A stretch of DNA of 64,000 nucleotides, from NCBI RefSeq assembly GCF_000189635.1, contig NW_002476432.1, positions 807,271 to 871,270 of the forward strand, in the 5' to 3' direction. How positions within the stretch are numbered: the first letter of the stretch is position 1; every line of letters starts with the position of its first letter. Below, one piece after another: positions 49,970 through 61,784 of the stretch. Both the position numbers and the translations under genes were made by a program. The notes beneath the pieces are model-generated. The model had not been told where the DNA came from and ran no database searches. It worked only from the letters and a program-made list of their open reading frames with translations. The stretch comes from Tetrahymena thermophila SB210 (Eukaryota; Ciliophora; Oligohymenophorea; Hymenostomatida; Tetrahymenidae).

Positions 49970-52184
49970 TATTTATTTCTTACTTGAATTGTTATTGCTG
50001 ATTAGTTTCGAGTAATAAATTTCTATTATGTTAAGTTATTATTTATGAACAATCTATTTCTTGGTGGAATTATTGATTGTAATATCTATTCCTAATGATT
50101 TTTTTATATCATTTGCTACTTATTTGAATTCATTTATCAATATAGATAGGCATTACTTTTGATATTTGCATTTATTTTATAAAATGAATAATTACTAAAT
50201 CTAATTTTTTTGGCTAAATTTATGCAAAATTAATAAACATTTAGATAACAAAAATATTTTTTGTTATGAATCTAAATTTAAATGTTAAAATAAGAGATTG
50301 GTTAAAAACAGCTAGTTATTTAACACACATTTTATGCTTTTGTATAATAAAATATTTAGTAATTTTTAGACTATTTTGTAATAGTAGATGAGATATTTAT
50401 TTATTTAAATTAATTTTATTTTATAATCATTTTAAAATGCAAAATAATATATTAATCTGATATCAATAATGAGGAAGATATTAAAAATATATTTGCCAAA
50501 ATACAAATTAAATCTAATTTTTAAATTATTCGCTGATTCATGTATGATTATTTAATATTTTCATTAGGTTATTAATAAATTAATAAATAATCTTTATTTT
50601 ATTACATTCTTTAATAGCTTATTACCTATTTTTATTAAATCTAATAGTGATAAATAGAGTTAATCAATTAAATTTACCTTAATGAACAAAAGCATTTTTT
50701 TAAATTTAAGATTAGGCAATAAATACGTAGGATTTAATATTATTTATGATAAAATTAGCAATGCATTTGAAAAAAGTTTAAATATTTAAACAAAATACAA
50801 CTTAAAGGTCTATTAAGTTGAAGTGGTTTGAAGTTGCGAAAAAAGAAATAGTTAAAGTTATTTTTATGTTATATTGAACAATAATGAATTATAGATTAAG
50901 TAAATAAAAATTAAAAGAAAAGAATGACTAAAGAAGTAGTTCATAAAATATTTATTTCATTAAGCGCTCTAAAATCTAAGATTCAATCAATATACCTTTG
51001 AATCATTCTATGAAAATATTTGAATAGTTTAAACTTTAAATATCAATGTAGAAGTTATAATATATTAATTATAGACATTTAGTTAGTTGATTAGCTGATT
51101 CCAGAAAAATATATTAAAAATTCATTCAGCTTAGATTAAATTACAAGATCTTTTTGGTAAAATATTTAGATTAAATTGTCATTATTTAATATTTTTAAAT
51201 TTATCATTCTATTGCTTAGTTTAAGTAGTTTTTGTTATAAAAATTTTAATGCACTACTTAATTTTTGAAAAGAATATATGAATCAACAAATAATTTTAAT
51301 CTAATTCAGTAAATAACCATTTAAAATATTATATTTTATATTTTTTATGATTAGGTTACTGTTAATAAAAAATAATTTTCGCTTTTACAAATGAAAAAGG
51401 CATAAATTTTATTCATAGCGTATTTATTTTTGGCTTTATTTATTAATGAACTACTAAAAATACAAAATTTTTAGAATTTACTAAAATAATTAATTAATAT
51501 GAAGACAATTACTTACAATAAATAATAATTAATATGATCTTTAGTGCTAATTTAATTATTTGCATATAACAAAATCAAGATATTAATTACTACTCATCTA
51601 AAAGTAATACTTCAGTGTAGCTATATCTTTATTTTTGCTTTTGAGTCACAATTATATGCAGTAAAATAATAAAAGAATGCCATTTAATTTATAATTTACC
51701 TATTTAATTCAATTTAAGAATTTTTCAATTCTATTAAAAATTTAGTTATCATTTGAAAAGAAGATATCCACTTTTTGTATAATTTTTACCTCTATTTATC
51801 TTTTTACAAAGATAATCAAAATATGTGTTATTATATTTTGAATGTCCTTGAGACACTGCTTTTCAACTTAATAAATGATAAAAAATATCTAAGGATAAAA
51901 ATTAGAAATTAAAAGATGCTAAAAATAGTAAAATATAAAAATTATTATCCTAGCTTTTAATAAATCTGATTAAAACTTAAGATATAGAATATTTTTAATG
52001 GAATTAATTAGATTATTAGCGTTTTTAATGAACGATAGATATATACAAAATAAAGTAAACATTTTTTAAGAAGATTTAATAAGAATTTTGATTAGTGAGT
52101 AATTGAGTTATATTTTAATTAGTATTAATTTGGATTTTAATCTGATTTATTTTTCTCCAAGTTTTTTGTATTTATTTAATATAA
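49970..52184. other. Spacer without recognised genes
   Basis: Up to about 50200 the minus-strand frame of the preceding entry stays open. From 50300 to 52180 nothing was recognised: no repeat family, no LRR exon and no cysteine domain. Confidence 0.4.
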
Positions 52185-54242
52185 TCATATTAATATGAAG
52201 ATTATAAATATTAGTGAGAATGTAAGAATAACTGAGTTGGTTGTAGCAAAACATGAAGTACCATCGCTGGAAGCATATGGAGCTCCAGGATTGCAGGTTT
52301 AACAATCTGAATCTACCCAACCACTAGTTTAAGAACAATCAACAGACACACAAGCTCCTTGAGAATTGGCATATTAACTATCTCCATCATCTGTTCCATT
52401 GCAAAGACCACAATCATTGTTAGACATTCCTGAGGTGGCATTGCAGTTTACGCAAGCAGATCCATCTGATTAGGCTCTATATCCAGTTTTAAAGCAAGCA
52501 GCGCAATCACTATCAGTCCAAACTTAAGCTGCTTGAGTAGGATCTCTTCCAACGCATTAAACAGAAGGATCTGAGCATCCTGTACGAGCTGAGTTTGCAA
52601 ATGGAGTTGAAGGAGTACAAAGAGAGCAATTGTTGTCAGTCCAATTTGATGTAGAGTTGCAGGACTAGGTAGAAGCAACGCAACTTGTACCATCTGTGGT
52701 TGCATATGGTTCTGAGGGAGTACACAACAAACAATTTGCATCAGTCCAACCCGATGTTGATCCACATGATTAAGTAGCAGCAACACAGCTGTTTGAGTCT
52801 CCAGAGGCGAATGGCTTAGAAGGAGTACATAATGCACAGTCTGAATCAGTCCAGTTAGAAGTAGAATTGCATGACTAAGAAGAAGCAACACATTAATTAC
52901 CATTTGCTGTAGCATATGGTTAAGAAGGATAACATAAATTGCAGTTAGGATCTGTCCATCCAGAAGTAGAATCACATGAAATAGTAGAATTTACACAACT
53001 GCTACCATCTGCAGTTGCATATGGAGAACTTGAATTACATAATTAACAATTCTTATTGGTCCATCCTGATGTAGAAGAGCAAGAAATAGTGGATGCAACG
53101 CATTGAGTTCCATCACTACTTGCATAAGGACTTGATGGAGTACATAAACCGCAGTCAGAGTCGCTCCATCCTGAAGTTGAGTTGCAAGATTAAGAAGAAG
53201 CTACACAACTTTTTTTATCAACAGCTGCGAAAGGTGATGAAGGATTGCATAGAGAGCAATCATTGTCGCTCCAACCTGTAGTAGCACTACATACAACACT
53301 TGAAGCAACGCAATTAGTTTAATCTACCGTAGCATGTATTTTAGTTCCTGGGAAGCAAGCAGCACAAGAAGTATCAGTCCAACCAGAAGTAGAACCACAT
53401 GATTATGTTGATTAAACGCAAGTACTGCCATCTCCTGATGCGAAATATGTATTCGATCCATGGCATAATTAACAATCACTGTCACTCCAACCAGATGTAG
53501 ATCCACAAGTTTAAGAAGAAGCAACACAAGTAGTGCCTCCAACTATTGCATAAGGCGAAGTGGGACTACAAATACTGCAATTATTATCTGTCCAGCCGGT
53601 TTAAGAAGTGCATGACATTGTTGAATTCACACAGGAATTAGTATCTGTTGAAGCATAGGGAGTTTAAGAATTGCAGATAGCACAATTAGTATCTGTCCAT
53701 CCAGATGTAGATGAGCATGAAATTGTTGATTGAACGCATTTTGTTTAGTCGTATGAGGCGTATTATTTTGAAGTACCATAACAAGCTAAGCAGGTAGCAT
53801 CAGTAAAATTAGAACTTGAGCCACAGGATTAACTAATTTAAAGACAAGTAGTACCTGCAATATTTGCATATAAACTTGTAGAGCATAATTAACAGGTAGT
53901 ATCTGACCAACCAGTTCCTGAAATAGGACTAGTGTTACATGAAGAAGGAGTACTTACACATGTAGCACCAACTTAATTTGCATAGCTAGAGCTAGTTTAA
54001 GCAATGCAACTTTAGCAAAATAAATCACTCAAACCAGAATAAGTGGCTGAGGCGCTATAGCTAGAGCAATCTGCAATCTAGCATAAATTACCTGATGGTT
54101 GCCAACTAAAATAGCCGGATTAAGGGCAAGTTGAGCAATCTGTAGGAGTTGAACAAGATACGTTAGCACCTGGAACTGTAACTGATTATGAAGCTATTTA
54201 ACTTAAGGCTAAAAGAAATACTATAAAAAATTTAATATTCAT
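52185..54242 (-). CDS. Cysteine-repeat surface protein, immobilization-antigen-like
   Basis: An intact single-exon frame of 685 residues, ATG at 54242 and TGA at 52185-52187. The signal peptide is MNIKFFIVFLALSQIASQ. About 16 tandem repeats of roughly 35 residues follow, with the form C-x6-C-x10-C-x2-C-x13. A typical unit reads SCxSTSGWTDxNCxLCxPSxPYA with GTSC ending it. Repeats near the ends are less regular, and the unit near the C-terminus has an insertion (VGRDPTQAAQVWTDSDC). The protein ends NSVILTFSLIFIIFILI, a hydrophobic tail without charged residues, as in GPI-anchored proteins. Leader, periodic cysteines and tail match the layout of ciliate immobilization (Ser-type) antigens, the coat proteins of the cell and cilia. 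Assignment to a named Ser locus is not possible from the sequence. Many TAA/TAG codons are Gln. Confidence 0.85.
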
Positions 54243-57200
54243 ATCTATCTATCTGATTTTGCAGTTTGTTGTATTTAGTTAATTTTTTGGTTTTAATTAA
54301 TTATAGATTTTCCTATGAATCAAATTGAGTTCATATAATTTAAGAGAAAAAGCATATTTAGCTATTTCAGGCTAAATAAAAAGATGAAAATCTTTCTTTA
54401 TATTTAGAATGATAATTAAAACAAACGCTTTGATAATTTAAAAAATTGACCACAAATTCTTCAGTTATTTTTTAACGCTTTTTTGAATAATATTTTAATT
54501 TTGATAAGAAAAGCTTCAATAAAAAGAAAAAAATAAAGTGAGTAATCTCCACTCTTATTCTTTAAAACTTCTTAGTAAAAATATCTATCTTTTTACCTGA
54601 AATAAATACAAAAATTGAGGAAATCATCAAGCTTACAAGGAATGATTTGAGAAATTAAATTACCTATCAATCTTTTTGCTATAAGATTATTTACAAATTT
54701 AGGTAATTAATTAATTTAAAAAAAGGAGACAGCGTTGAATGCTATTAATTTATGCCTCAAAATCTGAAATATGCAAAAAAAGAGGCGAAAAGCATTTTTA
54801 AATCTAATTTAAACAGAAATAATTATCCAAAGCGCTGTTATTAATAATATACAAAAAAATACAAATAACTTAGAAAAAAAAATAAAAAAGTCAAATGAAA
54901 ATTGGTTTTTAAACAAGTTATGACTTAGAGCAATTTAAGCTACACCAAAAGGATTTTGCTTTCAATAAATTTATTTCACTTTTAAGCTTTATTGTGTGTT
55001 AGTTTTTATATCTTATCTACATTGAATCGCCTCTCTCTGCCTATAATTTAATTAAAAAAATTAGACTCTCTATAATCCCGGATGTGAATAAAATTGATAA
55101 AAATATGCCTGAATTAAATTTTCAAATTAATTAATTTAGGCTATTATTGTTTCTTTTTAATTTATTTGGTGACTCTTTTAAAAAATAAGATATAAACAAT
55201 AAACATCACAAAACCTTTCCAGTATAAGCTAAATCAAGTTTTTCACCTCTTCAAACATTTTTAATTTTTTAGTAAGAAATATTCCTCCAATAAAAATACA
55301 TTAAATTAAATATTTTTTTTTAACACTTTCAGTAATCTATTAAACAATATTTAAGTATAGCCATACTCGTATCATTTATTAGTTTCTTAATTTATTATTA
55401 GAAATATTGTTATCAAAGAAGGTATTGGAAAATTTAATAATTGAATACATTAATTTATTGTACTATATATAAGTATACATTGTATATCTATTGCTTAGAA
55501 TCAATTTAAGATATAATTCGCATTTTTTAATGTGTAAAATTTTACAAGTTACTGAGCTTAAAAAATATTTTTTGTTCCAAATTGAGCTGATCAATAGTAT
55601 AAAAAGACATATTTAATTTATTTGTATCCTTTCAAAAAATTCAATACTGTGGTTAAATTTTCATGTTACATTCAGTAATAATTAATTGTTAATTCAGTCA
55701 AAAGCTCCTTTAAAAACTAAACATCTTTTGACTTTTTAACAGCTCAAATTTAATTGCATAACAAAAAAGAAATAATGAATGATTGATTATATCTAATTTA
55801 AGATTAATATCAAATAACATTTATTTACTCGCATTTTTTTTACAATTAATTTTATGGTTTGTTTTAAAAGCTTCTATTTGTAATGGAGTTTTTAATATTT
55901 ACTTCAATTAATAAATTAGAAGGAGTTTTAATGATTTATTTATTGTAATTGCAAATTTTTTATATAAAAAATATCAAAATTATTTTATTAATTTTTACTG
56001 GTTTTTATTATTATCAGTTGAAGAAAAAAAATCTATTTCATTAAGCATTTTTGAAATAGAAGTAGCGATTTAATTTAAGTTAATTATCTTACATAATTCT
56101 GGCTTAAAAAAGCAAATTTTAATTAAAGAAGATCAATAGTTAGTTGTATGCTTGAATTTTTGTAATTATTTTCTATTCTTCCTCACCCTACATACATCAC
56201 ACTTAATTTTTTTTCTCAAGCTCGTTAGTTAGTTAGTTAGTTAATTATATATGCATCTAATATAAATTTTGCTAATATCGAAATATAATAAACAATTTTT
56301 TTTGTTAATTTCAAAGAGCCTTAAAAAAATATATGAAGATAATTTAATTAAGATATAAATGAATTATTTTGAGCAATTTTATTCAATCATTAATCTTAAA
56401 TAGCTTTTCATAAGAAATCTAAGTGTGCGGTGAATTATTAATTAAAACAAATAGTGATAATATAAAAGCCTCTTACATAAAAACCTAGCAAAAGTATACT
56501 ATTAAGCAATTTTATTAGGTACCATAAGATTAAGATAGATAGTTAATTTTATCATGCTGAATTAAATATTTTTAATATCTAGAAGTTTATTAATACTAAT
56601 TGTATAATAAATATCTATTTTTGAAATATTACAATTTGAAAAGAGGTTCTTTTATTAAGACATTAAAAATTCTTCTACAAGTATTGTTGAAAAATTCACT
56701 CTTGATTGCGATTTATAAATTAGAAATAAAGAGATAAAAATATTTAAAATTCTTTAATAATTAGGTATCTTATTGTAAAAAAATATTTTTTAGAATTTAT
56801 TTAAATTTACTCACTCTTGAGGTTAATCCTTTTGCCCTAAATAATATTTCAACAATATTTAAAAGCAGCTAAAGTTAGCCTAAAATTTAGTCATTTTATT
56901 ACAGTTTCATGAAGGATGAATTTACCAAATACAAACAGATTTTTTTAAAATATGATCTCAAAATTATAAATTTAATTACACAATTTTGAATAAGAATATG
57001 ATATGTAAATATCTGATATATTTCAATTAAATAGGTAAAAAAGGTTCAAATTAATTATGTCAAGCAAATTAATAAAAAAATTAATAAGTCCTTGTATTTA
57101 TCACATATTCCTCAATAAACTATCCAACAACATACTAACAAATAGATCTTAATGATAGAAATCAATATTTATTGAAAATACTATCTATTTACTCTAAATC

Positions 57201-58143
57201 TTCAATAATTAAGCGAGAGAAATTATAAAATTAATAAAATCAGCATTTAATATCAGAAAATAATTTTGAAAGAAAAAGTTAATAAATTAATAGCAATTAT
57301 ATGAAAGCACACAGTTTATTGATACTTTTGATAATATTAATTTTTATTTTTCTTTATTACTCTTTCACTTTTTTTAATAGCCCATCATTCATTTTTTTAA
57401 AAATGTTACTTTTTAAAAGATTAATTTGAAATGTTTTAGGTTCATTTTCTATAATAAATTTTAAATAAATAAATATAATTAGTTATTATTTATAGTTTTA
57501 TGTTAAAAATTAATCAAAATATTATGTTTGCGTGTGTGTGTGTTGAGATTGAAAAAAAGTTAAATTTTTAATTAGTAAATAAAATCCATTCAATATTTTA
57601 AAAGTATAGTTTTCTAAACGATAAATTGTCTTAATTAAATTAATATAAGTTAGATTTTCTAAATTTGAATTGAATTAAAAATATTAATTAGATTAAAAAA
57701 AGTTATTAAATTTCATTTATTTATTTGTTTATTTGTTTTTTAATTTGTTTAATTCAACATTTTTAAATAAAAAATAATAAATTTAAAGTAATTAAGTAAA
57801 TTTAAATTAAAAAAAAAATGGCAAGATAAAATAATAATAAGAGCAATTAATTAAAAAAAGTAAGGCTAATTGTAATATAAGATATATTTAATTTCTTTAT
57901 TTTGTTAGTTAAAGTTAATCTAATCTAACCTTTCTTGCTCTTAAAATAAACTCAGTCTATTTTTAGAGTAAATTTCATTTCACTTATTTATTTTTAATTA
58001 AATAAAATTGATCAAATGATTTATTTTTTTATTCAACTAATTTTAAAAAATAAATGATCAAAATAAATTATTTTATTTTATAAGATATTTGAATGTTATT
58101 TTTTATTAACAAAAATATTTCATTAATTTTATTCTTTTTATTA
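54243..58143. other. Spacer without recognised genes
   Basis: 3.9 kb with no supported gene. Minor features are a GTTA run at 56224-56241 and a GT run at 57532-57543. The last 350 bp (57790-58140, with AGGCTAATT and TTAAAGTTAATCTAATCTAA) are repeated at 61450-61780, upstream of the second LRR gene, so they are the shared promoter region of the two paralogs. Confidence 0.5.
57880..58143 (+). promoter_or_regulatory. Shared upstream region of the two plus-strand LRR genes
   Basis: It is similar to about 61525-61784 in the same position before the ATG of the second gene: TTTATTTTGTTAGTTAAAGTTAATCTAATC against TTTATTTTTATAATTAAAGTTTATCTAATC-type sequence, then TTGCTCTTAAAATAA. This includes the presumed promoter and 5' UTR. 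No defined factor site was recognised. Confidence 0.4.
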
Positions 58144-60153
58144 ATGAAAAGTTATTATGAAATAAGTGAAGATATTGCTATAATCTTAGGTTAAGTTTTG
58201 CAATATAACGAAAAAATTTCAAAATTAGAAATGTCTTTTAGGTAAAAAATTATTTAAATTAAATATTTTAAAAATAAAACTTAATTAATTTATTTTATTA
58301 TTTTTCAATTATTTAATTTTTAATATGTTCAATAATTTCCTATAATTATAGGTCTAGCTATATCGGTCATCTACCATTTAATAAATTAATTTCTAGTTTA
58401 GCGAATTTCACAAATCTTAAATCGATGACATTAGATCTTTAGTAAAAAATAGGATTATTAAAAATACAATTTAAACTTCTAAATAAAGCATTATTTAATA
58501 TTCCTTAATTTTATCAATAGCAACAACTAAATTTTAGCAGAAGGGGCATATTAATTAAGTTTAGTGATAGAAAATTTCAAAATTATTGAAACTCTCAATA
58601 TTGACTTAAGGTAATAATTAATTACAAATATCTTATTTTAAATATAAATTATTTTTTTTATTTTAGAAGAAATAATATTGGTGATAGTGGTCTTTTTAAA
58701 TTAGCTTCTTCTCTTTAAAATTGCAAAAATTTATCAACATTGATTTTTGGACTAAAGTAAATTTAAATTTTTTAAAACTTTAATTAAATATTTATTTATT
58801 GCTTTCTAATCAAGCATAAATGATAGTTTGTTTTTTCTTTTTAAATTGCTTATTTTAAATTATTTAATTAGATTAAAATATTTTTTTATAATTTTTTACA
58901 TATGTTTAAATAATAATTTTACTCTATTAAAAAAATATTAATTTAAAATAAATTTTTATAGATCAAATAACATTTAAGGAAAAAGTATCATTAAGTCTTT
59001 CTCTGCTTTAGCTTAGATTGCTACATTAAAAACTTTAACTCTTGATTTAAGGTAATTAATTAAAATGTCTTTTTTGAAATTTAAATTAATTACATTTTTA
59101 ATAAATTTAATTTTCTAAATCAATTTTTAGGTATTTTAATAATAAATTTATAAATTAATTTAAATTTTATTTGAAAAAAGCAAAAATAACATAAATGCAA
59201 GTTGTGCTATTGACATTTGTTCTGAGTTAGTTAAAAATAAAACTGTTTAAAATTTGGAAATTGATTTTTCGTAAAATTGTTTGTTCTTTAAAAAGATTAA
59301 AATAATATGATAAAATTTATAAATAACAAACAACTAACTATTTTAGGGAAAATTGTATTGGTAATTTGGGATTATTTGGCATGAGTTAGCATTTATTAAA
59401 TTCTACATAAATTCAATCTTTAGTTCTTAAATTAAGGTAATATTTAAATAAAAATTCAAATATTTTCAACCAATTTAAGTTTATTAAGCTGGATAAAAAT
59501 AAACAAAATATTTTTTAAATTTAATAAATTTATTTTTTATAATTTAAGCAATATTAAAATAACCGATGAAGGTCTGTAATGTTTAGCAAATCCTTTATTT
59601 TAAGGAAAAAATAATCGAAAGTTAGCTCTTGATATTTAGTAATATTTTTGCTTATTTTTTAAAATAGAAAAACTTAAAGCTTTATTTTATTCAAAGAAAA
59701 AACTAAGTGAGTTAGTAAAGTGTTTCGGATTTGATTTCTTGTATTGGAAAAACATAAATTGAGGATTTTAAATTTAATTTTGAGTAAAATTTATTAATTT
59801 AATATTTTAAAATAAAGTCAAAAAAATTTAAAATAATTGAATTCTTTTTTTAATTAATTTCTCAAAGTAAAAATATTAAAAAATATTCAACTTTAAAATA
59901 AAAGTGAAATGTAGAGAAAATTAGATTAATCTTGCTTAGGATTTGATAAATCTTAATTTGCAAACCTAATCAGCTTGGATATCCGCTTTGGGTAATTTAT
60001 AAAATAATTAATATTAACAGTTTTTCTTAAAATAAAAATTAATTTCAGTAATAAATTAAATTAAAATAGAATTGTCAAATCAGCAAAATCAATTAAATTT
60101 AAAGAAAGAATTGTTTAAAGTAAAAATCAATAGATAAAATGTTTAAAATTATC
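58144..60153 (+). CDS. LRR gene A, eleven phase-2 exons
   Basis: Exons: 58144-58241, 58352-58441, 58521-58610, 58667-58756, 58962-59051, 59181-59270, 59347-59436, 59549-59638, 59697-59783, 59905-59991 and 60049-60153. Exon 1 starts MKSYYEISEDIAIILGQV. Exons 2-8 are exactly 90 bp, 9-10 are 87 bp and 11 is 105 bp; every intron is phase 2 with GTAA..AG ends. Each exon encodes one ribonuclease-inhibitor-like LRR, for example NNIGDSGLFKLASSLQNC or NNQILAEGAYQLSLVIENF. Exons were placed by the repeating frame and confirmed exon by exon against gene B. The end is unsettled: exon 11 could instead read through to TGA at 60263-60265, or further LRR exons may exist near 60650-60810 (KAEALGSF). A cytosolic protein-binding role is typical of the fold; no leader is present. 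Confidence 0.8.
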
Positions 60154-61784
60154 GTAATAATTATAAAGAAACAAGTTATTTTTACTTCTTAATTTTAAAA
60201 TATATTTATTATTGTTAAGTAATAAATCAAAAATAAAATTATAAAAAAGTTTTAAAACATTTTGATTTTTTTATTTCTGAGATATTAAATTTTTATTTTT
60301 TAATAATTTTGAAGTAAAAAAAGAGGTTTCTTATTTTTTAAAAATTAAATAAAACTTTAAATGTTTATTTTTCTTCTATTTTTCATTCATAAATATATAA
60401 TTTATAATTATAAACCAAATTAGAAATCTAATTTTCTAGGTTTAAATGGTAAATTATAAACAAAAAAATGGAAGCATTGTATCATGATAGCTTGAGAATT
60501 TTTTGCAGTTAGTAACCCAAGCTTAAGAAACAAATATGAATTGAATAAATTACTTAGAACAGGTCCAAAAGGCTAACATAAACCTTCAACAATATCACAG
60601 ATCGCAGATTTGCTGCCTCTTCCAATAAATAAATATTTTTATAGAACATCAATCAACCAATCAATAAAAAATTTCATTTAATAAAGCTGAAGCCTTAGGC
60701 AGCTTTAGTAGCAAGTGTTTTCGAACAACTAAATAATCTAATCTTTTAAAAAGTTGGCAAATTTCACTAAAAATACAACTCTTGGCTAGAACCATCCTTA
60801 GTAAAATAATTTCTCTCTTTAGCTATAATTTGATAAATATTCACAAAGAATAAGATTAATAATAATAAATTTTATTTACTAAAGTTGAATGTGTAGAACA
60901 ACTGTATGAGATTAAAGTGAAGATTATAAAAACTCTTTATATTATTAAAATATTAATTTAAAAAATATTCACAATAAATTAAATAATTAATTACATGTTC
61001 TAGATATTCAAAATATTAATTCTATTATATTATTTATTTTTCAAGAATATTGAATAGCTATTTATGAAAATATATTAATTAGAACTTTATTAAATATTAT
61101 CTAGAATTTGTTTTGATAAAAAGAACAAATAGGTATTAGAGAGATCAAATATCAATTTATAAATAAGATTTTAGGAAATTATATGATAAAGCAGTCAGAT
61201 ATTCTTATCATTCATTATTAATTAAATCATTATATTGCAATATCAAAATTCTTATTAAAAAATTAAGTAGAAATCACTAAGTATGTTAGTATGAGTTCAT
61301 AAAAAAAACAAAAAACAAATATTTTTGATTTACATCTTAAGTTGGAAAACAAAGACTATTTAGGCAAAACTGTATTTTTTTTAAATTTCTTTAATTATTA
61401 AAAATATTTAGGATAATAAAATCATAAAATTTAAAAGCACTTCATTAAAAAAATAAATGGTAAGATAAAATAAAGATAAATCCAAATTTTTAAAAAAAGT
61501 ATGCTAATTTTTATTTAAATTATATTTAATTTCTTTATTTTTATAATTAAAGTTTATCTAATCTAGCCTTGCTTGCTCTTAAAATAATCTCAGTTTGTTC
61601 TTAGAGTAAAATTTATTACATCTTAGTTTTAATTAAATAAATTGCTCAAATTATTTAATTGTTAATTAAATTGATCTTAAAAAATAAATGATCAAAATAA
61701 ATTAATTTACCAGCTTTTATTAATTGCATTTTTTATTATCAAACCAATTCCATAAATTTTAAAATTTATCTTCTTATATTTAAT
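60154..61784. other. Spacer between LRR genes A and B
   Basis: 60640-60810 holds a possible LRR remnant (a frame with NKAEALGSFSS, or ALVASVFEQLNNLI in another) before a GTAAAA donor-like site. It was not called because no phase-2 acceptor fits. 60860-61400 is related to 43570-44130. 61450-61784 is the repeated upstream region of gene B. Confidence 0.45.

Noticed and set aside
52448..52975. Leu-rich ORF on the minus strand within the cysteine-repeat gene
   Set aside because: It is another frame of the same repeats; the true frame is the cysteine-repeat protein ending at 52185.
53093..53281. Plus-strand ORF of 62 residues
   Set aside because: It lies antisense to the intact cysteine-repeat gene and has no features of its own.
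53324..53542. Second Leu/Val-rich ORF within the cysteine-repeat gene
   Set aside because: It is an out-of-frame shadow of the cysteine repeats.
60290..60330. Chromosome breakage sequence of Tetrahymena
   Set aside because: AAAGAGGTTTCTTA at about 60320 resembles part of the 15-mer but does not match its core (GGTTGG).
60640..60810. Extra LRR exon of gene A
   Set aside because: Two competing frames show weak LRR likeness, but neither has a phase-2 acceptor at the right distance, and gene B gives no counterpart within the window.
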